From positions 1 through 64,000 of the forward strand of contig BJKQ01000039.1 in assembly GCA_006538405.1 (NCBI GenBank): a stretch of DNA of 64,000 bases. The letters run 5' to 3'. A program made the translations under genes and the position numbers. The notes under the pieces are model-generated. The model had not been told where the DNA came from and did no database searches. It saw only the letters and a list, made by a program, of their open reading frames with translations. Shown here in pieces: positions 37,647-48,441 of this stretch (its first letter is position 1; each line of letters opens with the position of its first letter). This stretch comes from Hansfordia pulvinata. Lineage: Eukaryota; Ascomycota; Sordariomycetes; Xylariales.

Positions 37647-38920
37647 TTGCGAGGCGAGTGTTCCGGGGCGCGAGCTGAGTATCTGGAGAGAAGGTTTGTA
37701 AGTCTTCGTCGTTAGGCCTGGGACCGGTGACGTCGGGCGGAACTCCACGGCTAGCAGTGTACTATTGCGACTCGTGTTAGCTCCGGTCGAGGCTGAATCG
37801 TGCGGTGGTCCCGGTGGTTCTACCGGCTGCCAGCAGTGCAGCCGACAGAGTTTCGAGGAGTTTGCTGCGTCGCCAGTGCTTTCGTGGCTAGAGCAGACTG
37901 ACTTCTCCTACGTTTGTCGCTTGTCTAGACAACGACCAGATTGCGATGTCGTCAAACCCTGCCTGATGCAGCAAGGGTTCCGAGCGTTTGAGTGCGAAGA
38001 TTTGGCAGCGAATCCGTCAGATGTGGCAGTGAATCCGTCAGAAGGATCCGTGCCAGTCTCGCTCTTCAACGGCTGGATAGCGGTGGCCGGAGAAACTTCA
38101 CCGCTTGTGGCTGCCCGCAAGGGCAGGTGACCCCAAAGCGTGCTGAGACAGCAGGCAGGGTTTATCAAGTTGCCTGAGCCGAGCATGTTTACTCATCATG
38201 TTTAGGCTGGAGATTCAATTATGCCCGCAACTCAATCACCGCGATGGGAAACTCGGAATTTGCCAGGCACGGCACCGATTGCTTTATTTAGACATCCGGA
38301 GGGACCGTGGCCCGGTCGCTTGCGCATTTCCCCAACCTGGCCGCCTGTGGTCTTACAGATCGGGCGTCTTTGGTCAGACCTCTAACGCCACAACCATATA
38401 CTCCCAGCATATTCCATGATCTAGCAGATGTACATGAATGTTTCTAGATCTCAATACAGGGTCTGAGATGGTACAAGCAGGTCTTGTGCCCCGAGAAAGA
38501 AGCCCAATGCGCCGTGAACCCGCAATCTCTGCAGCCAGTCAAAGCCCTGCCTTTCTCCGCGCTGCGCTGTGCATAACGCTGTTGTCAAATTGGTGACTGA
38601 TACTTTCCACTTTCAGAAAAGATCAAGGGCGTTTGCGCCAGGCATGCCTGTCTTCAGCCCGTCCCGCCTCCAACCGACCGATTTTCTCTATGCGCAAATC
38701 CCAACGCCTTCGTTCCGATCGTAGCTCGTGTGCATTGGCATCTGAAGCTTCAAGTCGCTGTCACTAGTCGTCTATGCCAGTCTTCGGAGCCCTATTAAAA
38801 GGAATGCTTGTCTTGCGCATCATGCAACACCGAAAGTTATGCTCGAAGAACCTCATGGGCCAAGCAAGGCCAGCGCGTGACGCGGAAAGTTAAGGAACAT
38901 GTAAATCAAACACGCGCCGC
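37647..38920. other. intergenic, no gene seen
   Basis: Between the start of the Mpv17-family gene and the stop of YIF1, both on the minus strand. A short direct repeat, AATCCGTCAGA, occurs at about 38,010 and 38,032. No coding sequence is supported. Confidence 0.5.
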
Positions 38921-40011
38921 TCAGCTCAAAATCCACATGAACAGGAATTGGATGATGTAGGAGTAGAAGAAGAGGAACTGAGTGCGCTGGTTGCGTTTCG
39001 TCCGAGTGTCAGTCTGCATGGGTCCTTGGCCGCTGGAAGTACTCTCGGGAAGCAGAACGTATCGCAGAGATCGCATCTGGCGGGGAGAAGGTCAGCGGTT
39101 GGTACAAGATCCTGCGGGCCGGGTGGTTGAAGCTTACCAGAAACAAGGAGTTCGCCAAGAAGGTGTAGAGAAACACGGACCAGCCGAACCAGCCACCCGT
39201 TCCCTTGCCGGCATTGACAAGCTCGGCCACGGCGACAGTCACGATGATGCCGACAAACTTATAGCCCGAATAGGCAACAAGGTCGAGAAGCTGGGACTCG
39301 TTGGAGATGCTCAAAAAGTAGGAGCCAAGCTTGAGCACGGCAAGTTCAAGAATGACAACGACGCCGGCCTTGGAAGCGGTGTATCCGAGGAGCTCGGGCT
39401 GGAACTGGCCACGAAGACCAGCCAGGAGGGTGGAAAGCAGAATGTAGGTAACAAGAGCCATGACAGGAATGTACATGTCGGGGCTGTTGATGTCGTCGCG
39501 AGGGGGCAGAAACCAGCCCTCCTGGCCATTGGGACCCACGGTCTGCTTGCGAGACCAGGGCTTGTGTCTCCAGGGGAAGAGGACGAGCAGCAGCTTGGTG
39601 ACGACATAGCTGTTGGAAACGTTGAAGTAGTGTTTGAGGGCGGAGAAGTTGACCCAGCGGTTGGCCTAAACATCGATGTTAAGGTTCAAACAACTGTGAC
39701 ATGAGGCAGATTTGGAACTCCTACATTCTGTTCAAGATAGTCCTGGCCAACCTTGAGAGCATTCTGGCCAAGCTGAATGCCGATCTGGGCAGTGGGGTCG
39801 TTCATGACATTGTTGTATGCGCCGAAGGGGTGGCCGCCCTGTTGGGGACCAGGAGGGCGCCTTGCTGGTATGGGTTGCCGTAGGCGCCGCCAGGCTGTTG
39901 GGGCTGAGAGCCGGTGGGAATAGGAGGGGAGCGAAGCTGAGGGACGGTCGAGACATGCTGGGGAACGGGGTGGTGAAGGGGAGGCGACTGGCCGTAGCCG
40001 GGGCGCTGCAT
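38921..40011 (-). CDS. YIF1: YIF1, ER-Golgi transport membrane protein, apparent frameshift
   Basis: Yif1 works with Yip1 in COPII vesicle traffic between ER and Golgi. Exons are 40011-39725, 39665-39138 and 39076-38921; the introns have donors GTAGGA and GTAAGC and both join in phase 0. About 323 residues are expected. The N-terminus is a Pro/Gln-rich cytosolic segment beginning MQRPGYGQSPPLHHP. The core contains NFSALKHYFNVSNSYV, KLLLVLFPWRHKPWSR and several helices such as YIPVMALVTYILLSTLLAGL, and the end is TQFLFFYSYIIQFLFMWIL. These match fungal Yif1 closely. Between QQGALL and GAYNNVMND the frame changes; exon 1 is 287 bp and needs 288. Restoring one C:G pair in the GGG run at 39855-39857 would mend it. 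It shares a 736-bp divergent promoter region with SRP101. Confidence 0.88.
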
Positions 40012-40747
40012 GGTGGGCGTCGCAAAGTCGGGACCGCCGTGGGTCCGAGGGGGTGGGTGCTGATGAGCGAGGGGCTAAAGCTGGAGCCGGAGGTGAGGGG
40101 CGTGAAGATGCGCGCGACGGCGTGGTTGGGGATGGGCGTGGTGTTTGTGGAGGTCGAAGGCGCCGTGTGTCTGGTGGTAGAGGATGCTATCGAGTGCAGG
40201 TGCTCGCTTGGCCCAGCTGTTATTGATGATGTGGCTGTCAGATGGAGGTAACGATGTACTGATGTACTGCTGTAGGTACTCGGCACTTAACCCAACCTGC
40301 TCTGGTGGAGTCGAGTCGGCCTGGCACGGCTCTGAGGTGCCACCTAGGGAGCCTCACCAATAGCCCCGGGCTGTCCCACACGTGCCGCGACGCCGTACCT
40401 TGGTTCTAGAAGCTGCTGGGGGCCCCCCTAGGCTCAGCGATCGCTTATCGATAAAGAATCGCCTGCGTTGCGCTGCGCCCCTTACGGAGTACGTCCCTCA
40501 TGCCGGTACCTCGCGTTGGATGCGCCTTCAGCTGTACGCTGTCGCATTCATGTCGTGAGACGCTCAACCCCGAATCCGGCCGTCGATACCGCCATCCCCA
40601 TACTGATCGGTGCGATCCCAGGAACCATATCGCGCGTCACTTCCAAAAGCCCACGCGCCCTGCCGCCTGTTCTCCCAGCTCTCGCGCTGGCTATGCCTTG
40701 AAGCTGCCCGTCAATATCTCGCTTTCGCAACTTCCACGCACGCCACC
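40012..40747. promoter_or_regulatory. divergent promoter region YIF1/SRP101
   Basis: This is the only sequence between the start codons of two divergent secretory-pathway genes. It contains TACGGAGTACG near 40,483 and a CTATCGAT-like stretch near 40,446. No TATA box is obvious. Co-regulation of the pair is an inference from the layout. Confidence 0.5.
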
Positions 40748-42897
40748 ATGCTCGACACCTTTGAGATCCTGACGACCTCGGGCGTTGTGCTTTGGTCCCG
40801 CTCCTTCGCCCCTGTCAGCCCTTCCATCATCAACAACTTCATCGCCGATACCTTCATTGAGGAAAAGGGCGCCTCTGCCCGTCTGCTGCTGCCGCCCGCG
40901 ACTCGCTCTCCGCCTCTAAGAACCCCCCTATAAGTCGGAGCAGCATACTCTGCGCTGGACGTTCTCCAAGGAGTTGGGCATAATATTTGTCGTGAGTGTC
41001 CTACCCTCTTGCTCGCGCGCCTTTGCGATGCGCCGACGTTACTGACACAGCTAGGCCGTCTACCGGTCCCTCCTGCACCTCTCATGGATCGACAAGCTTG
41101 TCGACCACATCAAACTCATCTTCGTTGACCTGTACGCCGACCAGATCAAGAAACCCAACACTACTATCGTAGAATGCCAGAAGTTCGACGGCTACTTTGA
41201 CCAGCAGTACCGCGAGCTCGAGGCCTCTGGCGACTCCAAGCCCCAGCCCCAAATCGAAGAGCTGTCGCAAGATCCAATCGACCCTCCCGGGCTCAAGCAT
41301 CGCACACCGGCTCTCGATCCCGCCGCTGACGACTCCACGCCAGCTTCTTCCCGCCCATCCACTCCCGGAAATGCTTCGAGTCATCTGGTTGTTGCGAAGG
41401 CCGGGCCGGGTGGAGCAAAAATGTCGCGCCGTGCCCGCAAAATGCAGAACGCGGCGTCGTCCGCTCCCATGTCTTCCGGGGACGAGGATCGTCGAGAAAG
41501 ACCAAGAAGGGCCCCAAGAAGGGACGCAAGTGGGATGCGGACGGCTACGCAGATGAGGAAGACGATGTTCAACTCGACTATTCTACTGGACCTCGAAACG
41601 CAGTGAACAGCGACAGCGAAATCGAGGCAACCGCCAAGTCGACGGCAGTGGACAGCGCCGACGCCCGCACCTGGGGTACCACCACTTCTCGGGGCCAGTT
41701 TGTTCTGCGTGACTTGGGCGACGAAGTCCACTCCATATTGCGGACTGCAGAAGAGAAGGAGCAGCAAGCCGAAGCCGACGCCCAAAGGGGTGGCATTGTC
41801 GGCTCCATAACCGGCCTGTTCCGCAATGTTATCGGCGGTAAGACTCTGACCAGAGAGGATCTGGACAAGGCCCTCAAGGGTATGGAGGACCACCTGCTAC
41901 GCAAGAACGTTGCCCGCGAGGCCGCTCTTCGCTTGTGCGAGGGTGTGCGTGAGGAGCTCATTGGTTCTCGCACCGGCAATTTCGAATCGATCGACTCACG
42001 CATTCAGACCGCCATGGAGGCGTCTTTAACCAAGATGTTGACTCCAACCTCTTCGCTGGACCTCTTGCGTGAGATTGATGCGGTCGTCAAGCCAGCTTCG
42101 GGGGTCATGCGTGACGCTCCCAAGCCCCGCCCCTATGTTATGTCCATTGTTGGCGTCAACGGCGTCGGCAAGTCCACCAACCTGTCCAAGATTTGCTATT
42201 TCTTGCTCGTCAACAAGTACCGTGTACTTGTTGTCGCCGGCGACACCTTCCGTTCCGGAGCGGTGGAACAACTCAAAGTTCACGTTCGCAATCTGAAGGA
42301 GATGACTGAGCGCGAGGGCGGTAGCGTCGATCTCTTCGAGAAGGGTTACGGCGGTGATGCTGCCACTGTAGCCAAGGACGCTGTGCGCGAAGCGGAGCGT
42401 GAAGGCTATGATGTTGTTCTTATTGATACTGCGGGTCGTCGCCACAACGACCAGAGACTCATGTCATCGCTAGAAAAGTTTGCCAAGTTTGCCCAGCCTG
42501 ACAAGATTCTCATGGTTGGCGAGGTAAGTGATGCTAATCCCCCTTTCATTCCCTGCCCCTCTGCCTGTTGTCGTTTCAGCGGATACAATCGTTGCGATCG
42601 ACGAGGAGCTTGACCAGGTTGCAAAGAACATCCGCTTACCCTTATCTACAGGCTCTTGTTGGTACAGACTCGGTGGCTCAAGCACGCAACTTCAATGCTT
42701 CGTTCGGGCAGGGCCGTCGCCTGGACGGCTTCATCATCTCCAAGTGCGATACCGTCGGAGACATGGTGGGGACTCTCGTGAGCATCGTCCACGCCACTAC
42801 GGTACCGGTGCTGTTTGTGGGCGTCGGACAGCACTACTCAGATATCCGCAACTTCAGTGTCCGTTGGGCCGTGCAAAAGCTGCTTGCGTCTGGCTAA
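40748..42897 (+). CDS. SRP101: SRP receptor alpha subunit, apparent frameshifts
   Basis: GTPase of the ER membrane that receives ribosomes carrying signal recognition particle. Exons are 40748-40991, 41055-42523 and 42652-42897; the introns have GTGAGT and GTAAGT donors and join in phase 0. About 653 residues are expected. The N-terminal longin-type SRX domain starts MLDTFEILTTSGVVLWSR and the linker is charged. The NG GTPase domain has GVNGVGKST (G1), GDTFRSGAVEQL, DTAGRRHND (G3) and SKCD (G4), with EALVGTDSV at the last splice. Three frame changes break the sequence: near 40,878 (after KGASA), in the C run 40923-40928, and near 41,487 (after SSGDE). Each is explained by one lost G or C. The frames between the breaks are clearly conserved sequence, so sequencing error is more likely than gene death. 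Confidence 0.88.
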
Positions 42898-43625
42898 ACT
42901 GTCCTGGTCTTACCATAATCACGCGCAGAACAGGCTTAATAAAGCAAGACTTCTACCATCGACTAACGTTGTCATGATCCGTCATACCCACTTGTGCCAC
43001 TCCTTTCCGTCTGCCAATATGCTGTGCATGATTCTGTTGGGAACCTCGGCTGATCCAGGCGGCTCTTATTACACCCCGTACTATTCTCATCCAACCGTGC
43101 GAAGCGAAGTATAGCGCATAGTTCACCCAGACGCAAGCGATCATTGGACCACCATCCATCGACGGGGTAGTTCATTCCCCCAAGGTAGCCACGGCCATGG
43201 TTTTACCAGGGTTGGTAAGCGTTATTCCGACGATCCACTTGATTCACGAGCCTCATCCGAATCTCGCTTCGCGTCTCGGATGGTCCGAGAAAACCGTTGG
43301 ACGTAGATGGGGCAGTGTATTATACTCATATGAAGAGTTCCCCGGCCACGCGCCGTGGCCTATAGACGAGTCACTCGCGACTAGTACGGATCACCCTCCG
43401 TTCGCTGTTCGGGGCCGGAACTGGACGGCGTGGGTGTTGGGATGCCGATGACAAGCCGAGAAGTTATATACGCTGGTGTCGTACTGGCGGCAGAATGACC
43501 ATTATAAGAGTTGGGACGGAAGTTCCGATGATTGCCAAGCTCATGATACTTTCACATCACTCGCAGATCCACTTGTCTTCTATAACAAACTAATTCCCAC
43601 GATCACAACTGCCGCCGCACTCACA
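42898..43625. other. intergenic, promoter of the decarboxylase gene
   Basis: About 730 bp contains the SRP101 3' end and the upstream region of the next gene. No gene or repeat is supported. Confidence 0.5.
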
Positions 43626-44630
43626 ATGTCGACTCCCACGATCACACTCGAGGAGCATTGCGTGGTCCCATGCCTGGCTGGGGGCCAGGGGCTCCCCGCC
43701 TCCTTCGCATCTTCATACAGCATGCTTACGAGCAGGTGGATTGACAAGTTGCTGGACATTGCGCCCAGCGGACCCCGGGCCGACTCCATGGACGCCAACG
43801 GCGTCGACATCCAGGTCCTCTCTAACGTCTTCACATCGAGCTGCGAGCCGGCTATCACCACGGCGGCCAACGACGAGCTCGCCGCCGCCGCGAGCCGTGC
43901 GCCGGGCCGCTACCGTGCGTTCGCCTCCCTGCCCATGTGCCACCCGCGCGAGGCCGTGCAAGAACTACGCCGCTGCGTCGGGGAGCTTGGCTTCGTGGGT
44001 GCGCTGCTGGACAGCCACCTGCTCGACGGGCGTTACTACGACGACCCGGTGTTCGATCCCGTGTTTGCGGCAGCGGAGGAGCTGGGCTGCCCCATCTACC
44101 TGCACCCCATGTCGCCCACGCCCACCGTGCAGGAAACGCTGTACGACGGCGAGCACTACCACGGCGTCGACAACGAGGTGGGCAAGATGCTCGGCATAGC
44201 GGGGTGGGGATGGCACTGTGACACGGCGCTGTGCGTGCTGCGCATGTACGGCGCGGGCGTGTTCGAGCGGTTTCCCTTGCTGAAGGTCGTCATCGGCCAC
44301 ATGGGCGAGATGCTGCCATTCATGCTGGAGCGCATCGACGAGAAGTTCGTCCCGCTGCTCGGAGGTGTGTTGCGTCAGACATTCCAGCAGACCTGGGACC
44401 GCAACGTCTGGGTCACCACCAGCGGCATGTTCAGCTTGGCGCCCATGGCGTGTCTGCTGCGCAGCACCAAGCCGGACAGGATTCTGTACAGCGTTGACTA
44501 TCCGTACTCGCACGAGTCCCAGGGAGCCAAGTTCCTGTCGGACCTCAAGGAGAGCGGCATGGTGTCGGAGGAGGATTTCGAGAAGATCCGAAGCCGCAAC
44601 GCGATGGACCTGATGGGCATCAAGGCGTAA
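43626..44630 (+). CDS. amidohydrolase-family decarboxylase (DHBD-like)
   Basis: A metal-dependent (de)carboxylase of the ACMSD/amidohydrolase-2 group, most like fungal 2,3-dihydroxybenzoate or gamma-resorcylate decarboxylases; the exact substrate is inferred. Single exon of 334 residues, with the start at the ATG at 43626 because family members begin a few residues before the EEH motif. Candidate metal ligands are Glu9 and His11 (LEEH), His160 (IYLHP), His225 (GHMGE) and Asp291 (SVDYPY), in the spacing of known enzymes. Further family segments are PGRYRAFASLP, RILYSVDYPYSHESQG and the SRNAMDLMGI end. No signal peptide. It is not part of an obvious catabolic cluster: both neighbours are housekeeping genes. 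Confidence 0.9.
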   Translation: MSTPTITLEEHCVVPCLAGGQGLPASFASSYSMLTSRWIDKLLDIAPSGPRADSMDANGVDIQVLSNVFTSSCEPAITTAANDELAAAASRAPGRYRAFASLPMCHPREAVQELRRCVGELGFVGALLDSHLLDGRYYDDPVFDPVFAAAEELGCPIYLHPMSPTPTVQETLYDGEHYHGVDNEVGKMLGIAGWGWHCDTALCVLRMYGAGVFERFPLLKVVIGHMGEMLPFMLERIDEKFVPLLGGVLRQTFQQTWDRNVWVTTSGMFSLAPMACLLRSTKPDRILYSVDYPYSHESQGAKFLSDLKESGMVSEEDFEKIRSRNAMDLMGIKA

Positions 44631-45542
44631 AGGGGTGCAATTTGTACTGATATACCAATCATTCCTGTCTGACCAAAGCACAATGGAGGTGGACACCAGA
44701 GTTCGAATAAATTGCGAGAGATGGTCTGGGTAGGGCTAGGTAGGAATTGATTTCCCACCAAATAGGGAGCGACACTTATGTCTACCTACCTCTTATCCTA
44801 CATATAATGGAGAGCTCGAGAACCATCGCCATCCGCAGACCATGTTGATTGGCAACCGCCCTTTTCTGCCGTCGAACGGACAGCTAAACGGGCTGCGCGC
44901 AACACCGATCTCCATTACTTGCGGTTGTTGTCTCCATCTTTTTGTAGTAAATGTTTCCCAGCATAAGTCGTATGCACTTCTTCTTGTGACTTAATTCGGG
45001 ATCTGGACAACAAATGGAGTCTTGCATGCGCCAGCGGGTCGACGGGCGTGGACGCTCGAATGCTCACTTGCAAGAGCACTACGAGTACGTCGAAAAGAAC
45101 GGTATTGTTTGCAAACCGTAAGAAAATTACGTAATGCCCGCCGTTTCTGTGTTGACGGAGCTCACAGGTGATCATTAGGCTGCATATGTATCGAATGGAC
45201 CGACTCGTGTATAGGCACGCACTTAAAGGGGTGAAGAGTACACCCAATCTCTTGAAGTGACTTAATCTCGAAGGCCTCAAATAGCACCGGGTCCGGCAGG
45301 CCTTAAGAAATTCTTGGACGCGCCCATCCCAGCCACCAGGTCCTCCATAACCACCTGAACGCCGTCTTGCGCACCCCACACCCGTCGCATCTCCATCTTT
45401 ACCATCACCACCACCAACATCGTCATCACCATCCGCGCCCACCTTGCATCTGACGCGCCTCTACGCAACGCAAACGTCGCATCGATATTAAGTCACCGCC
45501 AACAAAGTTTTTACACCCGGCGGCGCCCTTGCAGCCTGCGCC
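44631..45542. other. intergenic, promoter of SLT11
   Basis: About 910 bp contains the 3' end of the decarboxylase gene and the upstream region of SLT11. One TACGAGTA octamer is at 45080. A pyrimidine/CACC-rich stretch at 45,395-45,430 lies just upstream of the coding start. No gene is seen. Confidence 0.5.
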
Positions 45543-46700
45543 ATGCCACCTCAGATCAAGCAGGACCTCAACAGGTCCGGCTGGGAGTCGACCGACTTCC
45601 CGTCCGTCTGCGAATCCTGCCTTCCCGCCAATCCCTACGTCAAGATGCTAAAGGAGGACTACGGCGCAGAGTGCAAGATCTGCACCCGCCCATACACAAA
45701 CTTCAGCTGGCCCGCCGACCGCACCGCCCATGGCCGCCGCAAGCGCACCGCCATCTGCCTGACCTGCGCCCGGCTCAAGAACTGCTGCCAGTCTTGCATG
45801 CTCGACTTGTCCTTCGGCCTGCCCATCACGATCCGCGATGCCGCCCTCAAGATGGTCGCCCCCGGCCCCTCATCCGAGATCAACCGCGAGTATTTTGCCC
45901 AGAACAACGAAAAGGCCATCGAGGAAGGCCTCCATTCCGAGGAGTACGAAAAGACCGATGACAAAGCCCGTGAGCTACTCAGGAGGCTCGCCACCAGCAA
46001 GCCCTACTTCCGCAAGGGCCGGCCTGTGGAGGAGGAAGATGCCCCGCCAGCTGGCAACGCCGCCGCTGGCGCCGGTCTTGGCGGTGCCGGCCCCATACGC
46101 ACGCGCGATACACGCGCAGCCGCAGCATCTGGTGCGCGCGTTGGCGGCGGTGGCCGCGGTGGCGCTTCCAGAGGCGGGCGTCCGTTTCCAGCCGCCTCTC
46201 AACTACCGCCTGGCCCGAAAGATTACCTGCCCCCGGCAGACGAGTCCATCACCAGCTTGTTCGTGACGGGTATCGAGGACGACTTGCCCGAGTACAAAAT
46301 TCGCGACTTTTTCAAGGAGCACGGCAAGCTCAAGTCGCTAGTGTGCAGTCACATGTCGCACTGCGCGTTCGTCAACTACGAGACGCGCCAGGCCGCCGAA
46401 AAGGCCGCCGACGCCTGCAAGGGCCGCGCCGTCATCGCGGGCTGCCCCATGCGCGTTCGCTGGTCAGTCCCCAAGGCTGTCGGCAATATGAACAAGGAGG
46501 AACGGTCTGCCATGGCCCGCGACGGTCGGTCTGCTTTCCGAGGGCAAGGTCGCGCTCAAGGGGGGGCTCAAAAAGCTATCGGGGGCGGCTCAGGCGGCCA
46601 GCAGTCAGACAAGCAGCACCGCGACGCTCAGGCGATGTCGGCTGTTGCCGCGCCCCCGGGCGCCAGCGATGTCAACTACGCCAGTCTTGCAGGCGACTAA
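45543..46700 (+). CDS. SLT11: SLT11/ECM2 pre-mRNA splicing factor
   Basis: Spliceosomal protein, homologue of yeast Ecm2/Slt11 and human RBM22, which acts near the U2/U6 RNA during activation. Single exon of 385 residues. The N-terminal zinc-binding region has Cys pairs at 23/26, 44/47 and 72/75 and a CCQSC group at 81-85. Its segments WESTDFPSVCE, GAECKICTRPYT and CCQSCMLDL are characteristic. A Gly/Arg-rich linker (about 172-215) leads to a C-terminal RRM at about 237-311 (LFVTGI for RNP2, CAFVNYET for RNP1). A Gly/Gln-rich tail ends the protein. It is convergent with MZM1. The reading frame is intact. Confidence 0.95.
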   Translation: MPPQIKQDLNRSGWESTDFPSVCESCLPANPYVKMLKEDYGAECKICTRPYTNFSWPADRTAHGRRKRTAICLTCARLKNCCQSCMLDLSFGLPITIRDAALKMVAPGPSSEINREYFAQNNEKAIEEGLHSEEYEKTDDKARELLRRLATSKPYFRKGRPVEEEDAPPAGNAAAGAGLGGAGPIRTRDTRAAAASGARVGGGGRGGASRGGRPFPAASQLPPGPKDYLPPADESITSLFVTGIEDDLPEYKIRDFFKEHGKLKSLVCSHMSHCAFVNYETRQAAEKAADACKGRAVIAGCPMRVRWSVPKAVGNMNKEERSAMARDGRSAFRGQGRAQGGAQKAIGGGSGGQQSDKQHRDAQAMSAVAAPPGASDVNYASLAGD

Positions 46701-47372
46701 GAAGCCTCGCGCCGGCCATACTGGAAGCGCAAGTCAAAGAAGAGTTTGGGCTCTTTGCATGCATTTATGGCGTTAGGAGCGACGGACGAACATCTGAACA
46801 GGGTCTTGCATTTAACTAACCCGGATCACCCATGGGCAATAGTCGCGGGCTTATACAGCTGAAGTTAATATCACTGTTGGGTCGTCTCGGCCCGGAATCA
46901 CGCAGCTGTTTGCCCGTTGCCATTTGTGTGGTTCTCGTAAATCGATCCCAGTGTGTCTTGATGTGATTATTTGTGTAACGATATCGGAGTATCTGCAAAC
47001 TTTTCTTAGACCCTTTAGATCTGCTCCAAGCTGGCTTGTTCATTGTGGAACGGGGTATAGCTTTTTTACATGATAAGCCCAGAGGCTTTTAATTCTACAC
47101 ATAGATACAAAAACAGCTACCGTCTCTTGTCAACGAAGCTGGCATTCGGTCAAATCCACCTCTGAATAGCACTCAAGCCAGCGCATCCACAGCATCGCAG
47201 CGTGAGGCTTCGTTGCGTCACCATCCCTGAACGCTCGTCTGCCTGCCTGCCCTCGGTATATCGAGAAAGCAAGGGAGGTCATGCGATCACCTGCCGAGTG
47301 AGCAGGGACTCGGCATTGGCTTGTGTTCAACGGCGGCAAGTTTGGTTCGTATTCCGCCCGCTTCCCATGCAA
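46701..47372. other. convergent 3' spacer SLT11/MZM1
   Basis: It contains the 3' ends of both genes. Several T-rich and A-rich stretches (for example 46,968-47,110) are plausible polyadenylation regions but cannot be assigned. No gene is seen. Confidence 0.5.
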
Positions 47373-47884
47373 TCACCTCTCCGAACAGCACTTCTGACCG
47401 CCAATTTTTACCGTGCCACCAGCCATCTTTATGGTGTCGTTGTCGCCTCGTTCCGTGTCTTCGTGTATGCGCAGTTCTGTTGGGCGAGCACGATCTCCTG
47501 TCAGTCCTGATCTTTCTCTCGGCTCTGCTGCAATTGGGCGAAGACGATGGAATGGATACTCACGGTACCGATCGCCACCCTCCATACGCTGGCCCTGAAC
47601 AACGTTCTGTCGCAGGAAGCTGGCCACCTCGTTGGCGTGGGCGATGTTGGCGGATGCCTCGGGGTCGGGGGTCGCGACGTTGGCGCGGAAGCCGGTGCGG
47701 ATGGAAGTGCGGGCTGCTGCGAGGGTTGGCAGGTCGCCTGGACAGATTGTGGTTTATGTTAGCGACTGCCACCTCTGCTGGCTTTCGGTTGGCGCGGGAG
47801 AGGGCTGGGGTTTGTGGTTTCGTGCGTACCTTGGAAGGCTATGCGCGATGCGCGCCAAAGGTTTCTGTAGGCGGCGAGAGCCAT
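47373..47884 (-). CDS. MZM1: MZM1, mitochondrial complex III assembly LYR protein
   Basis: Mzm1/LYRM7 is a mitochondrial matrix chaperone that stabilises the Rieske iron-sulfur protein before its insertion into complex III. Exons are 47884-47830, 47737-47564 and 47476-47373, with donors GTACGC and GTGAGT and acceptors CAG; the phases are 1 and 1. They give 110 residues, the usual family size. The N-terminus MALAAYRNLWRASRIAF carries the LYR-type motif as AYR. The middle has IAHANEVASFLRQNVVQG, and after the last intron come LRIHEDTERGDNDTIK and a short basic end. The match to fungal Mzm1 is close. It shares a 557-bp divergent promoter with zuotin. Confidence 0.93.
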
Positions 47885-48441
47885 TTTGTGGTCGTTCAAG
47901 GCCCTAATGGAGCAGTCCGAGGTCAGAGCCTGTTTTGGCTGGTTCGAGTAAGATGTTGCGGGTGCTGTATGAGGGCGAAGAGTTGGGTGCGGTGGGAAGG
48001 GATTGGAAGCTATCACGGCAGAAGCGATCGGCTATTGCGAACAATTCGTGATGCAGCGCATTGGCGGAACTGTTGTCTAACGATTGAGGCTAGCCTGCAT
48101 ATGAAGATCGCCGTAATAAACGGGTAGACAAGACGGGATCACAGGACTTCCATGTACGGATAAAGCACCTTGAGCATCTCTTATCGGGCGTGTGTCTGTG
48201 GCTGTGCGATGTCTCTTATCGCCCGTACGCAAGGCCCAAAACCCACCCACGAAAGCCCGCCAGGGGACGCGGAAGTGGCGCATGAAAACGGTTGGCGACT
48301 GAAAAAAGTGCGGGTGCTGCAGCCTGCCCCACGTCCTTTTTGCCCGCCCACTTGCATCCCACCTTTAGCCCATCACTCACCACCACTGCCGCCGGGTTTT
48401 CTCTTCATCCTCGCCCACGCAACGGAACAGCAGCAGAGAAA
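47885..48441. promoter_or_regulatory. divergent promoter region MZM1/ZUO1
   Basis: This is the only sequence between the two divergent start codons. No TATA box was recognised. The stretch before the zuotin ATG is CA- and CT-rich. Shared regulation is inferred from the layout only. Confidence 0.5.
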
